From assembly GCA_958402445.1 (NCBI GenBank), contig CATXTO010000015.1, forward strand, positions 1-46,245: 46,245 bases of DNA, read 5' to 3'. Source of the DNA: an uncultured Eubacteriales bacterium. GTDB lineage: Bacteria; Bacillota; Clostridia; Oscillospirales; Oscillospiraceae. The translations under genes were made by a program, and so were the position numbers. Position 1 is the stretch's first letter. Each line of letters begins with the position of its first letter. Below, one piece after another: positions 37,820 to 45,449 of the stretch. Below the pieces are notes generated by a model. It did not search any database. It was not told the DNA's origin and was given only the letters and a program-made list of their open reading frames with translations.

Positions 37820-38155
37820 TTAAGCCTTCTCGCTCACACCAATGGTGATGTGAGTGGTTCTCTTGAGAATCCGATTGTAACTACCCTTCGCCCGCGGCAT
37901 GCCGCGCTTTAGGGTAGGGCCGGGGTTCGCCACGGCGGTGGAGACATAGAGCTTCTCCACATCCATGCCATTGTTGTGTTCGGCGTTTGCCACGGCACTC
38001 TTCAAAAGCTTCTGCATTGGCTCGGAGGCCGCCTTGGGGGTCTGCAAAAGATACGCGGTGGCAATTTTCACGTCCTTGCCGCGGATCATATCACACAGGA
38101 GCTTTACTTTCCGAGGAGACATACGGACGTATTTCACATGTGCTAACGCTTCCAT
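37820..38155 (-). CDS. rplV: 50S ribosomal protein L22
   Basis: 111 residues, lines the exit tunnel. KYVRMSPRKVKLLCDMIRGKDV and the beta-hairpin region NPGPTLKRGMPRAKGSYNRILKRTTHI, where macrolide-resistance changes occur, look wild type. Confidence 0.99.
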   Translation of the reverse strand: MEALAHVKYVRMSPRKVKLLCDMIRGKDVKIATAYLLQTPKAASEPMQKLLKSAVANAEHNNGMDVEKLYVSTAVANPGPTLKRGMPRAKGSYNRILKRTTHITIGVSEKA

Positions 38156-38167
38156 TCCAGTTCCTCC

Positions 38168-38446
38168 TTACTTCGAGTTGGTGGTTTTGCTGCCAGAATG
38201 GCCCCGGAAGGTCCTGGTGGGAACAAATTCGCCAAGCTTATGGCCGACCATATCCTCCGTGATATAGACGGGAACATGCTTACGGCCGTCATGGACAGCG
38301 ATGGTGTGCCCGACGAAGGAGGGGAAAATTGTGGAGGTTCTGGACCAGGTTTTCAGAACCTTCTTTTCACCGGCCTTGTTCAGCGCCTCCACGCGCCGAA
38401 ACAGCTCCGGAGCTACGAACGGGCCCTTTTTAATGCTTCTGCTCAT
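38168..38446 (-). CDS. rpsS: 30S ribosomal protein S19
   Basis: 92 residues, head of the 30S subunit. SRSIKKGPFVAPELFRRVE, WSRTSTIFPSFVGHTIAVHDGRKH and LGEFVPTRTFRGHSG are the standard blocks. Confidence 0.99.
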   Translation of the reverse strand: MSRSIKKGPFVAPELFRRVEALNKAGEKKVLKTWSRTSTIFPSFVGHTIAVHDGRKHVPVYITEDMVGHKLGEFVPTRTFRGHSGSKTTNSK

Positions 38447-38460
38447 AGTTCATTTCCTCC

Positions 38461-39297
38461 TTACTTACTGTTTCTGCGCTTGACGATGAACTTGCTGGTG
38501 GGGTTCTTCGCCTTGCGAGTCTTATAACCCAACGCCGGCTTGCCCCAGGGAGTCACAGGGCCGGGACGGCCGATGGGAGAGCGTCCCTCGCCGCCGCCGT
38601 GGGGATGGTCGTTGGGGTTCATCACAGAGCCTCGGACCGTGGGGCGCATGCCCATATGACGGGTCCGGCCGGCTTTGCCGATGTGAACGTTCTCATGGTC
38701 CAGATTGCCCACCTGACCGATGCAAGCGGTACAGTTCATCCGGACGTAGCGCACCTCGCCGGAGGGAAGCCGGACCTGGGCCAGTTCGCCGTCCTTAGCC
38801 ATGAGCTGGGCGGAGGTACCGGCGGAGCGGACCAGCTGGGCGCCCCGGCCCGGCTGCAGCTCGATGTTGTGAATCACAGTGCCCACAGGGATATTGGCAA
38901 TGGGCAAGCAGTTGCCGGGCTTGATGTCCGCAGCGGTGGATGAAATTACCTTGTCGCCGGCCTTCAGGCCGTTGGGCGCCAGGATGTAACGGAGCTCCCC
39001 ATCCTCATACTGCACCAGGGCAATGAAGGCGCTGCGGTTGGGGTCGTACTCCAAGCGGAGGACCGTGGCCGGCATCTCCGTCTTATCCCGCTTAAAATCA
39101 ATGACGCGGTATTTCCGCTTATTGCCGCCGCCGCGATGGCGGACGGTGATTCTGCCGTAGCTGTTGCGACCAGAGTGCTTCTTGAGGGTCTCAACCAAGC
39201 TACGCTCAGGTTTTGCCTTCTTATCTACGCCGTCGAAAGCAGAGACGGTCATGCCTCTACGCGCCGGGGTATAAGGCTTAAATGTTTTGATGGCCAT
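38461..39297 (-). CDS. rplB: 50S ribosomal protein L2
   Basis: 278 residues, needed for peptidyl-transferase centre assembly. N-terminal TFKPYTPARRGMTVSAFD, OB/SH3 core HNIELQPGRGAQLVRSAG, and the conserved C-terminal VRGSVMNPNDHPHGGGEGRSPIG with the functional His are intact. Confidence 0.99.
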   Translation of the reverse strand: MAIKTFKPYTPARRGMTVSAFDGVDKKAKPERSLVETLKKHSGRNSYGRITVRHRGGGNKRKYRVIDFKRDKTEMPATVLRLEYDPNRSAFIALVQYEDGELRYILAPNGLKAGDKVISSTAADIKPGNCLPIANIPVGTVIHNIELQPGRGAQLVRSAGTSAQLMAKDGELAQVRLPSGEVRYVRMNCTACIGQVGNLDHENVHIGKAGRTRHMGMRPTVRGSVMNPNDHPHGGGEGRSPIGRPGPVTPWGKPALGYKTRKAKNPTSKFIVKRRNSK

Positions 39298-39328
39298 TTT
39301 GCGTTACGCTCCTTTATTGAGAATTGGG

Positions 39329-39628
39329 TTAGACCATACCCTCGAAGAACTCGATGGTCTTGGAATCGGCTGTCAGCTTGACAATCGCTTTCTTATAGGC
39401 GGGGCGGCGCCCCTCCGGATAGGAGCCGTTGCGCTTGATCTTCCCCTGCATCCGGATGGTGTTCACTTTATCCACCTTTACGCCGAAGATTTCTTCTACA
39501 GCCTGTTTAATCTCAATCTTGTTGGCGTCCAGCGCGACCATGAAAACATATTTCTTCTTATCGCCCACAGCCTCCATGGACTGCTCGGTGATTACTGGTC
39601 TTTTGACGATATCGTAAGCATTCTTCAT
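39329..39628 (-). CDS. rplW: 50S ribosomal protein L23
   Basis: 99 residues, docking site for trigger factor and SRP at the tunnel exit. DIVKRPVITEQSMEAVGDKKKYVFMVALDANKIEIKQAVE is diagnostic. Its ATG overlaps the rplD TAA by one base (TAATG). Confidence 0.98.
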   Translation of the reverse strand: MKNAYDIVKRPVITEQSMEAVGDKKKYVFMVALDANKIEIKQAVEEIFGVKVDKVNTIRMQGKIKRNGSYPEGRRPAYKKAIVKLTADSKTIEFFEGMV

Positions 39629-40251
39629 TATGCGAACACCTCCTCAATCTTTGCCAAGGCGGCCTGGTCCACAACCAGCTTCTTTGCGTTTAAAATATCA
39701 TACACATTGATCAGATTCGCAAAGGTGATTTCGCATCCGGGGATGTTTCTGCCGGACCGCACCACATTGAAGTCAGGCTCCGCCGTCACCACCAAGGGCT
39801 TGCTTTCCGCCCCAACGGCGGAGAGGAACTTAGCGAATTCCTTGGTCTTAATTTCATTCATTTGAATCGAGTCAATCACTACAATATTCTGAGAGGCTGC
39901 CTTCTCACTGAGGACAGACTTCAGAGCCAGTCGTTTGACTTTTCTATTCAGCGTATAGCTGTAATCCCGGGGCTTGGGAGCGAACACGATACCGCCATGG
40001 GTCCATTGCGGCGCCCGGGTGCTGCCCTGACGGGCACGGCCGGTGCCCTTTTGTCTCCAGGGCTTTTTCCCGCCGCCGGAGACCTCCGCGCGGGTCAGTG
40101 CGGACTGGGTGCCCTGACGGCGATTGGCCAAGTGGTTCTTCACCACATCGTGCACTACAGACGCATTGGGGTCAACACCAAAAACAGCCTCGGAAAGTTC
40201 GATTTCGCCGACCTGCTTGCCAGTCATATCATAAACATTAGCCTTAGGCAT
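39628..40251 (-). CDS. rplD: 50S ribosomal protein L4
   Basis: 207 residues; in E. coli L4 represses its own S10 operon. GKQVGEIELSEAVFG, NRRQGTQSALTRAEVSGGGKKPWRQKGTGRARQGSTRAPQW (tunnel-lining loop) and the C-terminal NVYDILNAKKLVVDQAAL are intact. The upstream S10 leader holds an attenuator-like hairpin on which L4 could act; that link is inference. Confidence 0.99.
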   Translation of the reverse strand: MPKANVYDMTGKQVGEIELSEAVFGVDPNASVVHDVVKNHLANRRQGTQSALTRAEVSGGGKKPWRQKGTGRARQGSTRAPQWTHGGIVFAPKPRDYSYTLNRKVKRLALKSVLSEKAASQNIVVIDSIQMNEIKTKEFAKFLSAVGAESKPLVVTAEPDFNVVRSGRNIPGCEITFANLINVYDILNAKKLVVDQAALAKIEEVFA

Positions 40252-40269
40252 AATTTTTCTCTCCTTTCC

Positions 40270-40989
40270 TTAGCCTCTTGCAGAAGCCTTCTGCGGGTTG
40301 CGGCCGGAGGCCTTCTGCGGGTTCTTGCTGACGCCCGCTTCACCGCGCTTGACCTTGTTGTTCTTCACAGTGGACTTCACATAAACCAGACCGCCCTTGG
40401 GTCCGGGGATCGCGCCGCGGATGACCAGCATATTCAGCTCCGAATCCACCCGCACCACATCCAGATTTTGGATGGTAACCTGCTCCACGCCCATTTGGCC
40501 GGCGCCGATCTTTCCCTTGAAAATCCGGGAGGGGGAGGAAGTGGAACCCATAGAACCGGCATGCCGGTGAACCGGACCGCCGCCGTGACTGGTGGGGGTC
40601 CGATGCGCGTTCCAGCGCTTGATGACGCCCTGGTAGCCATGGCCCTTGGAGGTGCCGATAACGTCCACCTTATCTCCGGCCTTAAACGCGTCCACCTTGA
40701 TCACGTCGCCAACATTGAGCTCGGCGGCCTTTTCCAGCTTAAATTCTTTCAGATACTTTTTGGGGTCGATGCCCGCCTTCTTCAGGTGGCCGGACTCCGG
40801 CTTTGTCAGCTTGGATTCCTTGACGTCTCCAAAGCCCAGCTGAACGGAACTATAACCGTCGTTCTCCATGGTTTTCTTCTGCGTGACGACGCAAGGACCG
40901 GCCTCAATCACTGTGACCGGAATTACCTTCCCGCTCTCATCGAAGATCTGGGTCATGCCCACTTTTTTGCCGATGATTGCATTCTGCAT
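40270..40989 (-). CDS. rplC: 50S ribosomal protein L3 with a repeated C-terminal tail
   Basis: An assembly-initiating protein. AIIGKKVGMTQIFDESGKVIPVTVIEAGPC and HRHAGSMGSTSSPSRIFKGKIGAGQMG (the loop reaching the peptidyl-transferase centre) are normal. After the usual end near VKSTVKNNKV it carries an extra basic tail with a short tandem repeat, NPQKASGR-NPQKASARG, giving 239 residues instead of about 210. Confidence 0.98.
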   Translation of the reverse strand: MQNAIIGKKVGMTQIFDESGKVIPVTVIEAGPCVVTQKKTMENDGYSSVQLGFGDVKESKLTKPESGHLKKAGIDPKKYLKEFKLEKAAELNVGDVIKVDAFKAGDKVDVIGTSKGHGYQGVIKRWNAHRTPTSHGGGPVHRHAGSMGSTSSPSRIFKGKIGAGQMGVEQVTIQNLDVVRVDSELNMLVIRGAIPGPKGGLVYVKSTVKNNKVKRGEAGVSKNPQKASGRNPQKASARG

Positions 40990-41110
40990 GTTTCCTTCTC
41001 CTTTTCATTTAAGGTTATTGGTTGACCGGCCCGGCCATTGGGTGCCGTACCGTCAACTTGACCCGTCCGTCCTAATTGACAGACTGTGGCGGGCACGCTG
41101 CAACGAGCGG
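40990..41110 (-). other. 121-nt spacer between rpsJ and rplC
   Basis: Longer than the other gaps of the S10 block. It contains an interrupted hairpin closed by GTTGAC/GTCAAC (41057-41021) and a short GTCAA-G-TTGAC dyad. No ORF. The rplC RBS (AAAGGAGAAGGA) is at its end. Confidence 0.5.
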
Positions 41111-41422
41111 TTACAGCTTTATCTCAATCTCAACGCCAGCCGGCAAATCCAGGGCCATCAGGGCCTCCACAGTCTTAGGGTTGGGGTTGAGAATATCGAT
41201 CAATCTCTTGTGGGTTCTGCGCTCAAACTGCTCCCGGGAATCCTTATACTTATGGACAGCCCGCAGGATGGTAATGACCTCTTTTTTGGTTGGCAGCGGG
41301 ATAGGGCCGGAGACCGCCGCGCCGTTTCGCTTGGCCGTTTCCACAATCTTTGCCGCGCTGGAGTCAATCAGCTGGTGGTCATAGGCCTTCAGCCGGATTC
41401 TGATCATTTCCTGGTTTGCCAT
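41111..41422 (-). CDS. rpsJ: 30S ribosomal protein S10
   Basis: 103 residues; also the NusE antitermination factor. RIRLKAYDHQLIDSSAAKIVETAKRNGAAVSGPIPLPTKKE and RTHKRLIDILNPNPKTVEALMALDLPAGVEIEIKL are diagnostic. It is the first gene of the superoperon, with AGGAGG 9 nt upstream and a leader of about 260 nt. Confidence 0.99.
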   Translation of the reverse strand: MANQEMIRIRLKAYDHQLIDSSAAKIVETAKRNGAAVSGPIPLPTKKEVITILRAVHKYKDSREQFERRTHKRLIDILNPNPKTVEALMALDLPAGVEIEIKL

Positions 41423-41682
41423 TTTGTTGTTTCCTCCTTGAAAACGTACTCAGTGTTTGGTTCTGGGTACGGTCGAACTTTCTTATCCGCGCCGCCGTGC
41501 GTATCATTTCTGCACATGAAAAATGGCCGACTTGAGCCGGCCAATCCCCGTACAGGCGATATACGCAAGCACAGACAGGATCGTTCAGCCGCCCGATGAC
41601 CGGACATACTCCGCAGAAGTTACCGGCATTGCCGCAATCTCCTGCATCATCGCACAATGCGCCCAGGTATCCCTGCACGCGC
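41423..41682 (-). promoter_or_regulatory. S10 operon leader
   Basis: About 260 nt of 5' UTR between the promoter at 41689-41717 and the rpsJ RBS. It contains a T-tailed hairpin (41519-41543) and is otherwise non-coding. Ribosomal-protein-controlled leaders upstream of S10 operons are known in several phyla; the ligand here is unknown. Confidence 0.6.
41519..41543 (-). terminator. Attenuator-like terminator in the S10 leader
   Basis: Minus strand: TGGCCG (41543-41538), 8-nt loop, CGGCCA (41529-41524), then TTTTT. It lies between promoter and first gene, so it must be bypassed for 31 downstream genes to be transcribed from this promoter. Confidence 0.7.
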
Positions 41683-41688
41683 TTGAAT

Positions 41689-41725
41689 ATAATACCTGAA
41701 ATCCCCCAAATTGTCAAGGGGGATT
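41689..41725 (-). promoter_or_regulatory. S10 operon promoter embedded in an inverted repeat
   Basis: Minus strand: TTGACA (41717-41712), 17 nt, TATTAT (41694-41689). The -35 lies in the centre of a perfect 8-bp inverted repeat, AATCCCCC and GGGGGATT (41725-41718 and 41707-41700). It may be an operator. The stretch 41726-41908 is AT-rich with no gene and a palindromic TTTGAAATTCAAA. Confidence 0.8.
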
Positions 41726-41908
41726 TTATGTTTTTTACTCAAATTTTCTCTTCTTCCCTCCTTCTTTTGTTTGAAATTCAAACTGCTTACCGATGCTACC
41801 AGCAATCATACCCTTTGACAACCATTCTTCCTTTTTATAAGAAATTCAAACCAATGAGCTTCCAAAACCTTCCAAATACGGCTTAGAAATCCTAAAATTT
41901 TATATTTT

Positions 41909-41957
41909 ACTGCAAAATGCAGTAAATGTCAATACAGCAGAATGCAGTTGGTATAAT
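41909..41957 (+). promoter_or_regulatory. Promoter and twin operator dyads of the XRE gene
   Basis: Dyad 1 ACTGCAAAATGCAGT (41909-41923) and dyad 2 ACAGCAGAATGCAGT (41934-41948) share the ACTGCA/TGCAGT half-site, with centres 25 bp apart. An extended -10, TGGTATAAT, follows (TATAAT 41952-41957); dyad 2 fills the -35 to -10 spacer. This is the layout of autorepression. Confidence 0.75.
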
Positions 41958-41985
41958 TTGAATACTTTTAGGGAGGTTTCTTACT

Positions 41986-42198
41986 ATGTTTCCGAGAATC
42001 CGCAACCTGCGGGAAGATCGCGATCTACGGCAAAAGGACTTGGCACAGGCTTTGAATTGCTCTCAGCAGGTGTATAGCAACTATGAACTGGGGCAACGAA
42101 GCATCCCTCTGGATGTTTTGATCGCATTATCTAGATTTTACGATGTATCCGTCGATTATCTCCTGGGGCTGACGGACAACCCCAAAACAAACAGGTGA
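41986..42198 (+). CDS. XRE/Cro-type helix-turn-helix regulator
   Basis: A 70-residue protein consisting only of a HTH_3 domain: RIRNLREDRDLRQKDLAQALNCSQQVYSNYELGQRSIPLDVLIALSRFYDVSVDYLLGLTD. Recognition helix CSQQVYSNYELG is typical of SinR/Xre repressors. No oligomerisation or metabolite domain is present. GGAGG precedes the ATG. Two dyads at its promoter suggest it represses itself. Its other targets cannot be seen; the nearby divergent S10 promoter, about 230 bp away, lacks these dyads. Confidence 0.93.
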   Translation: MFPRIRNLREDRDLRQKDLAQALNCSQQVYSNYELGQRSIPLDVLIALSRFYDVSVDYLLGLTDNPKTNR

Positions 42199-42225
42199 CA
42201 TGCGTAACGTAGCATGTCACCTGTT
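42190..42225 (+). terminator. Hairpin at the end of the XRE gene
   Basis: A perfect 14-bp stem (AACAGGTGACATGC, 42190-42203, with 42212-42225) includes the TGA stop. It is followed by TGCTATTTTA, a weak T-run. It separates convergent XRE and proS. Confidence 0.7.
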
Positions 42226-42251
42226 GCTATTTTACAGTTTGGTCTGGCAGC

Positions 42252-43688
42252 TCAATAAGCCACGCCCCAGAATATCATATGCTTCGCCTTTCTCCCGCAA
42301 ACAGCGCAGGCGTCCGACAGGTGCTCCTGCTGGAACGGGATACAGCGGGAGGACATTCCGGCCTCCTCCTTCATACGGTTCTCACAGGCCTCATCTCCAC
42401 ACCACATCGTCTTTACAAAACCGCCGTACTGCTCCTGCAGGGCCTTGGCCTCCGCCATGGACTCGGCTGTATAGATATGCTCATCCAGGTTTTTTTTCGC
42501 CTTGGCAAACATCCCAGCATGGACCGCCTCCAGGGTTCGCTCCGCCTGCGCCTCCAGCTCCTCCAAGGAAACCGTGAGCTTTTCTCCATTGTCCCGACGA
42601 ACCAGAACACAATGGCTGCCCTCCAGGTCCTTAGGGCCCAGCTCCAGCCGGACGGGCACGCCCTTCATCTCGTATTCGGCAAACTTCCAGCCCGGGCTCT
42701 GCACGGAATCATCCAGCTTCACCCGGAAGCCGGCCGCTTTCAGGCGACGAGCCACCTCATCAGCCTTTTCCTGAACACCGGGTTTGTGCTGCGCAATAGG
42801 AACGACCACGATTTGAATCGGCGCTACCTTCGGGGGCAGCACCAAGCCGTTGTTGTCACCATGGGTCATGATAATCCCGCCGATGAGGCGGGTCGACAGG
42901 CCCCAGGAGGTCTGAAAGGGAAAAGCCTGCTGGTTGCTCTGGTCTGTAAAGTGGATATCGAAAGCCCTGGCGAACCCGTCTCCAAAGAAATGGGAAGTGC
43001 CGGCCTGCAACGCTTTCCGGTCGTGCATCATACATTCAATGGTATAGGTCCGCACTGCACCGGAAAATTTCTCCTTTTCCGTCTTAACGCCCCGTATCAC
43101 CGGCATGGCCAGGACCTGTTCGCAGAAATTCGCATAGCACTCCAGCTGTGCCTCGGTCTCTTCCATAGCCTCCGCCTCCGTGGCGTGCATGGTATGACCT
43201 TCCTGCCACAGGAATTCCCTGTGCCGTAAGAACGGACGGCTGGTCTTCTCCCAGCGCAGCACGCTGCACCACTGGTTGTATTTTTTCGGCAGGTCCCGCC
43301 AGGAGTGGATAACATTTTTAAAATGGTCGCAAAACAGGGTTTCTGAGGTGGGCCGGATACAAAGCCGCTCCTCCAATTCTTCGGAGCCGCCCATGGTGAC
43401 CCAAGCGCACTCCGGCGCAAAGCCCTCCACATGATCTTTTTCCTTCTGCAGCAGGCTCTCCGGAATCAGCATGGGCATATAGACGTTTTCATGGCCGGAT
43501 TCCTTAAACATCTGATCCAAAATCGCTTGAATATTTTCCCAAATGGCGTATCCGTAAGGGCGATAAATGAAGACGCCCTTGATGCCGGCGTAATCGATCA
43601 GCTCAGCTTTTTTACACACGTCGGTGTACCACTGGGCAAAGTTCGTCTCCATATCCGTGATTTGTTCTACCTTCTTCTCTTTTGCCAT
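42252..43688 (-). CDS. proS: Proline--tRNA ligase, type 3 (archaeal/eukaryotic-like)
   Basis: Charges tRNA-Pro; 478 residues. Class II motifs: motif 1 in YAIWENIQAILDQMFKESGHENVYMPMLIP, motif 2 RWEKTSRPFLRHREFLWQEGHT, motif 3 in TSWGLSTRLIGGIIMTHGD. The INS editing domain of the usual bacterial ProS is absent, and a C-terminal zinc domain with cysteines in WCGDEACENRMK, SSRCIPF and ACAVCGRK is present, ending in the conserved Tyr, all typical of type 3. The ATG at 43688 has GGGAG 4 nt upstream. Lacking INS, it cannot edit Ala-tRNA-Pro in cis. Confidence 0.97.
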   Translation of the reverse strand: MAKEKKVEQITDMETNFAQWYTDVCKKAELIDYAGIKGVFIYRPYGYAIWENIQAILDQMFKESGHENVYMPMLIPESLLQKEKDHVEGFAPECAWVTMGGSEELEERLCIRPTSETLFCDHFKNVIHSWRDLPKKYNQWCSVLRWEKTSRPFLRHREFLWQEGHTMHATEAEAMEETEAQLECYANFCEQVLAMPVIRGVKTEKEKFSGAVRTYTIECMMHDRKALQAGTSHFFGDGFARAFDIHFTDQSNQQAFPFQTSWGLSTRLIGGIIMTHGDNNGLVLPPKVAPIQIVVVPIAQHKPGVQEKADEVARRLKAAGFRVKLDDSVQSPGWKFAEYEMKGVPVRLELGPKDLEGSHCVLVRRDNGEKLTVSLEELEAQAERTLEAVHAGMFAKAKKNLDEHIYTAESMAEAKALQEQYGGFVKTMWCGDEACENRMKEEAGMSSRCIPFQQEHLSDACAVCGRKAKHMIFWGVAY

Positions 43689-43937
43689 ATGACTCCCATC
43701 CTCTCGGAACAATTTCCCCTGAAATCCCCCGAAACATTCACTTTAATATTGTATCACGGATGTCAAGGCCCTGCATAGGATGAAGTGCGTCCGCTGTACG
43801 CTCTCCGGGCCGCCCTGGCCCACCTTGCCGGGGACCTCGAAAAGCCGGCGGCGCATTGAAATTATGCCCAATTTGCCGGGTTGGAGACCTCCTACCCGGT
43901 TTGTCCATGACCCCCCTTGCGGGAGAGGAGGAACCCT
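43689..43937. other. Gap between proS and the small RHH-like gene
   Basis: Contains a minus-strand TTGACA (43766-43761) without a well-placed -10, a hairpin CCGGGT-GGAG/CTCC-ACCCGG (43876-43899), and a 24-codon GTG frame at 43785-43859 whose ALRAALAHLAGDLEKPAAH resembles the helix of the next gene. I do not call it a gene. Confidence 0.4.
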
Positions 43938-44093
43938 ATGACAACCTTCACCATCGCTCTTGATCCATCCACCGCGGCGTTCTACCGGCAGGTAGCCGCG
44001 GCGGCTGGCCGCCCTCTGGAAACCGTTTTGGCCGACGCCTTATTTAAGCTGGCCGGCGAGCTTTCCCTGGAGGCGCTCCGCAGCAAATCATAG
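43938..44093 (+). CDS. Small ribbon-helix-helix-like protein (51 aa)
   Basis: GGAGGAA lies 5-6 nt before an ATG opening 51 codons. The pattern fits a ribbon-helix-helix domain: a short strand (TFTIALD), helix A (PSTAAFYRQVAAAAG), a turn (RPLE) and helix B (TVLADALFKLAGELSLEAL). Such proteins are DNA-binding dimers, often antitoxins or autoregulators, but no toxin follows; the L-serine dehydratase gene with its own promoter is next. A second RHH-like gene lies beyond that at 45725. Fold assignment is from pattern only. Confidence 0.65.
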   Translation: MTTFTIALDPSTAAFYRQVAAAAGRPLETVLADALFKLAGELSLEALRSKS

Positions 44094-44122
44094 ACATCTG
44101 CAAGAAAATTACACTTCTTCCG

Positions 44123-44151
44123 TTGTAATCTCTTTGTAAATTTGCTATACT
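44123..44151 (+). promoter_or_regulatory. Sigma-A promoter of the serine dehydratase gene
   Basis: TTGTAA (44123-44128), 17 nt, TATACT (44146-44151), 31 nt before the ATG; GGAGG serves as RBS. Confidence 0.8.
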
Positions 44152-44182
44152 AGGCACAATTCTAGGCACAGCGGAGGTACTT

Positions 44183-45400
44183 ATGAAATCCATCCGGGAT
44201 ATCTATAAAATCGGCAAAGGCCCCTCCAGCTCCCATACCATGGGACCGGAGCGAGCCGCAAAGCTGTTTCTATCCGAGCATCCGGAGGCTGACCGCGTCC
44301 AGGTTGTTCTATACGGCTCTTTGAGCAAAACCGGAAAGGGTCACGGCACAGATCGGGTTCTGCAGCAGGTTCTGTCCGGCGTCAAAAATGAGGTAATTTT
44401 TTCCAGTCAAATGCCGGAGGACGTTCGCCACCCCAATACCCTGGACTTCATCGCCTACCAGGGCGAGGCGGAAATTGGGCGGATGCGGGTAGAGTCCATT
44501 GGCGGCGGCGATATCGTCGTCGTAGGTCGGCCCGACGATCCCAGCGAGGAGATTTATCCGGAGAACTCCTTTGCTGAAATTGCAAATTTTTGCAACTGGA
44601 GATACATTCACACGCTCAGCGAATACGTCGAGCTCAATGAAGGGCCGGAGATCTGGGACTTCCTTGCCGGCGTTTGGAAGGCTATGCAGCAGTCCATTGC
44701 AGACGGCCTCAGCGCCACCGGAACGCTTCCCGGCGGTCTGGGCGTCCAGCGAAAGGCCAAATATCTGTATGAGCAAAAGCTGTCCACCGAGGTTGCCCAG
44801 GTACGGGAGTGTCGGACCATCTGCGCTTATGCCTATGCCGTCTCAGAGCAAAACGCAGACAACGGCACCATCGTCACCGCCCCCACCTGCGGCGCTTCCG
44901 GCGTTCTCCCGGCCGTGCTGCGATATGTACAGGAGACCCGGGGCTGCTCCGACGAGCAAGTGCTGCGGGCTCTGGCAACCGCAGGGATCATCGGCACCTT
45001 GACCAAACAAAACGCCTCCATTTCCGGCGCCGAATGCGGTTGTCAGGCCGAGATTGGAACCGCCTGCTCCATGGCCGCCGCGGCCCTGGCGGAGCTGTAC
45101 GGCCTGCGCCTGGACCAAGTGGAATACGCTGCGGAGATCGCGCTGGAGCACCATCTGGGCCTCACCTGCGACCCTGTCTGCGGGCTGGTCCAGATTCCCT
45201 GTATCGAGCGCAACGCCGTGGCCGCCATGCGGGCCATGAACGCCTGCAACTTGAGCTACTTTCTTTGGGATACCCGAAACATCAGCTATGATATGGTATG
45301 TAAGGCCATGTACAAAACGGGCATCAGCCTGGCGCACCAGTACCGGGAGACCAGCGAGGGCGGTCTGGCGCAGTTCTACACGCGACGGCGGGGCAAATAG
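44183..45400 (+). CDS. sdaA: L-serine dehydratase, iron-sulfur, single-chain
   Basis: Deaminates L-serine to pyruvate and ammonia with an oxygen-labile [4Fe-4S] cluster. The 405 residues join the beta (1-150: IRDIYKIGKGPSSSHTMGPERAA) and alpha (from about 160) domains that are separate SdaAB/SdaAA proteins in Bacillus. Cys287 (ECGCQAEIG), Cys329 (LTCDPVCG) and Cys340 (IPCIERNA) have the same 42- and 11-residue spacing as the cluster ligands of Legionella SdaA. That enzyme's C-terminal Cys, which fills the fourth site, is missing; the chain ends RRRGK. It is monocistronic, with its own promoter and a hairpin after it. Confidence 0.95.
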   Translation: MKSIRDIYKIGKGPSSSHTMGPERAAKLFLSEHPEADRVQVVLYGSLSKTGKGHGTDRVLQQVLSGVKNEVIFSSQMPEDVRHPNTLDFIAYQGEAEIGRMRVESIGGGDIVVVGRPDDPSEEIYPENSFAEIANFCNWRYIHTLSEYVELNEGPEIWDFLAGVWKAMQQSIADGLSATGTLPGGLGVQRKAKYLYEQKLSTEVAQVRECRTICAYAYAVSEQNADNGTIVTAPTCGASGVLPAVLRYVQETRGCSDEQVLRALATAGIIGTLTKQNASISGAECGCQAEIGTACSMAAAALAELYGLRLDQVEYAAEIALEHHLGLTCDPVCGLVQIPCIERNAVAAMRAMNACNLSYFLWDTRNISYDMVCKAMYKTGISLAHQYRETSEGGLAQFYTRRRGK

Positions 45401-45404
45401 CAGT

Positions 45405-45433
45405 TGAGACCGCGGGGATCCCCCGCGGTCTCA
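45405..45433 (+). terminator. GC-rich hairpin after the serine dehydratase gene
   Basis: TGAGACCGCGGGG (45405-45417) and its exact complement (45421-45433), 3-nt loop, 13 bp. No T-run follows, so termination is possible but not assured. Confidence 0.6.
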
Positions 45434-45449
45434 GACTGTCGAAAAACCC

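Noticed and set aside
43719..43731. CCTGAAATCCCCC shared between the proS 5' region and the S10 promoter spacer
   Set aside because: A 13-mer match is expected by chance in a window of this size, and it is placed differently relative to promoter elements.
45324..45449. Continuation of the IS transposase frame into the serine dehydratase gene
   Set aside because: Only the first codons (to about 45450) resemble a transposase; the rest is the reverse strand of sdaA.
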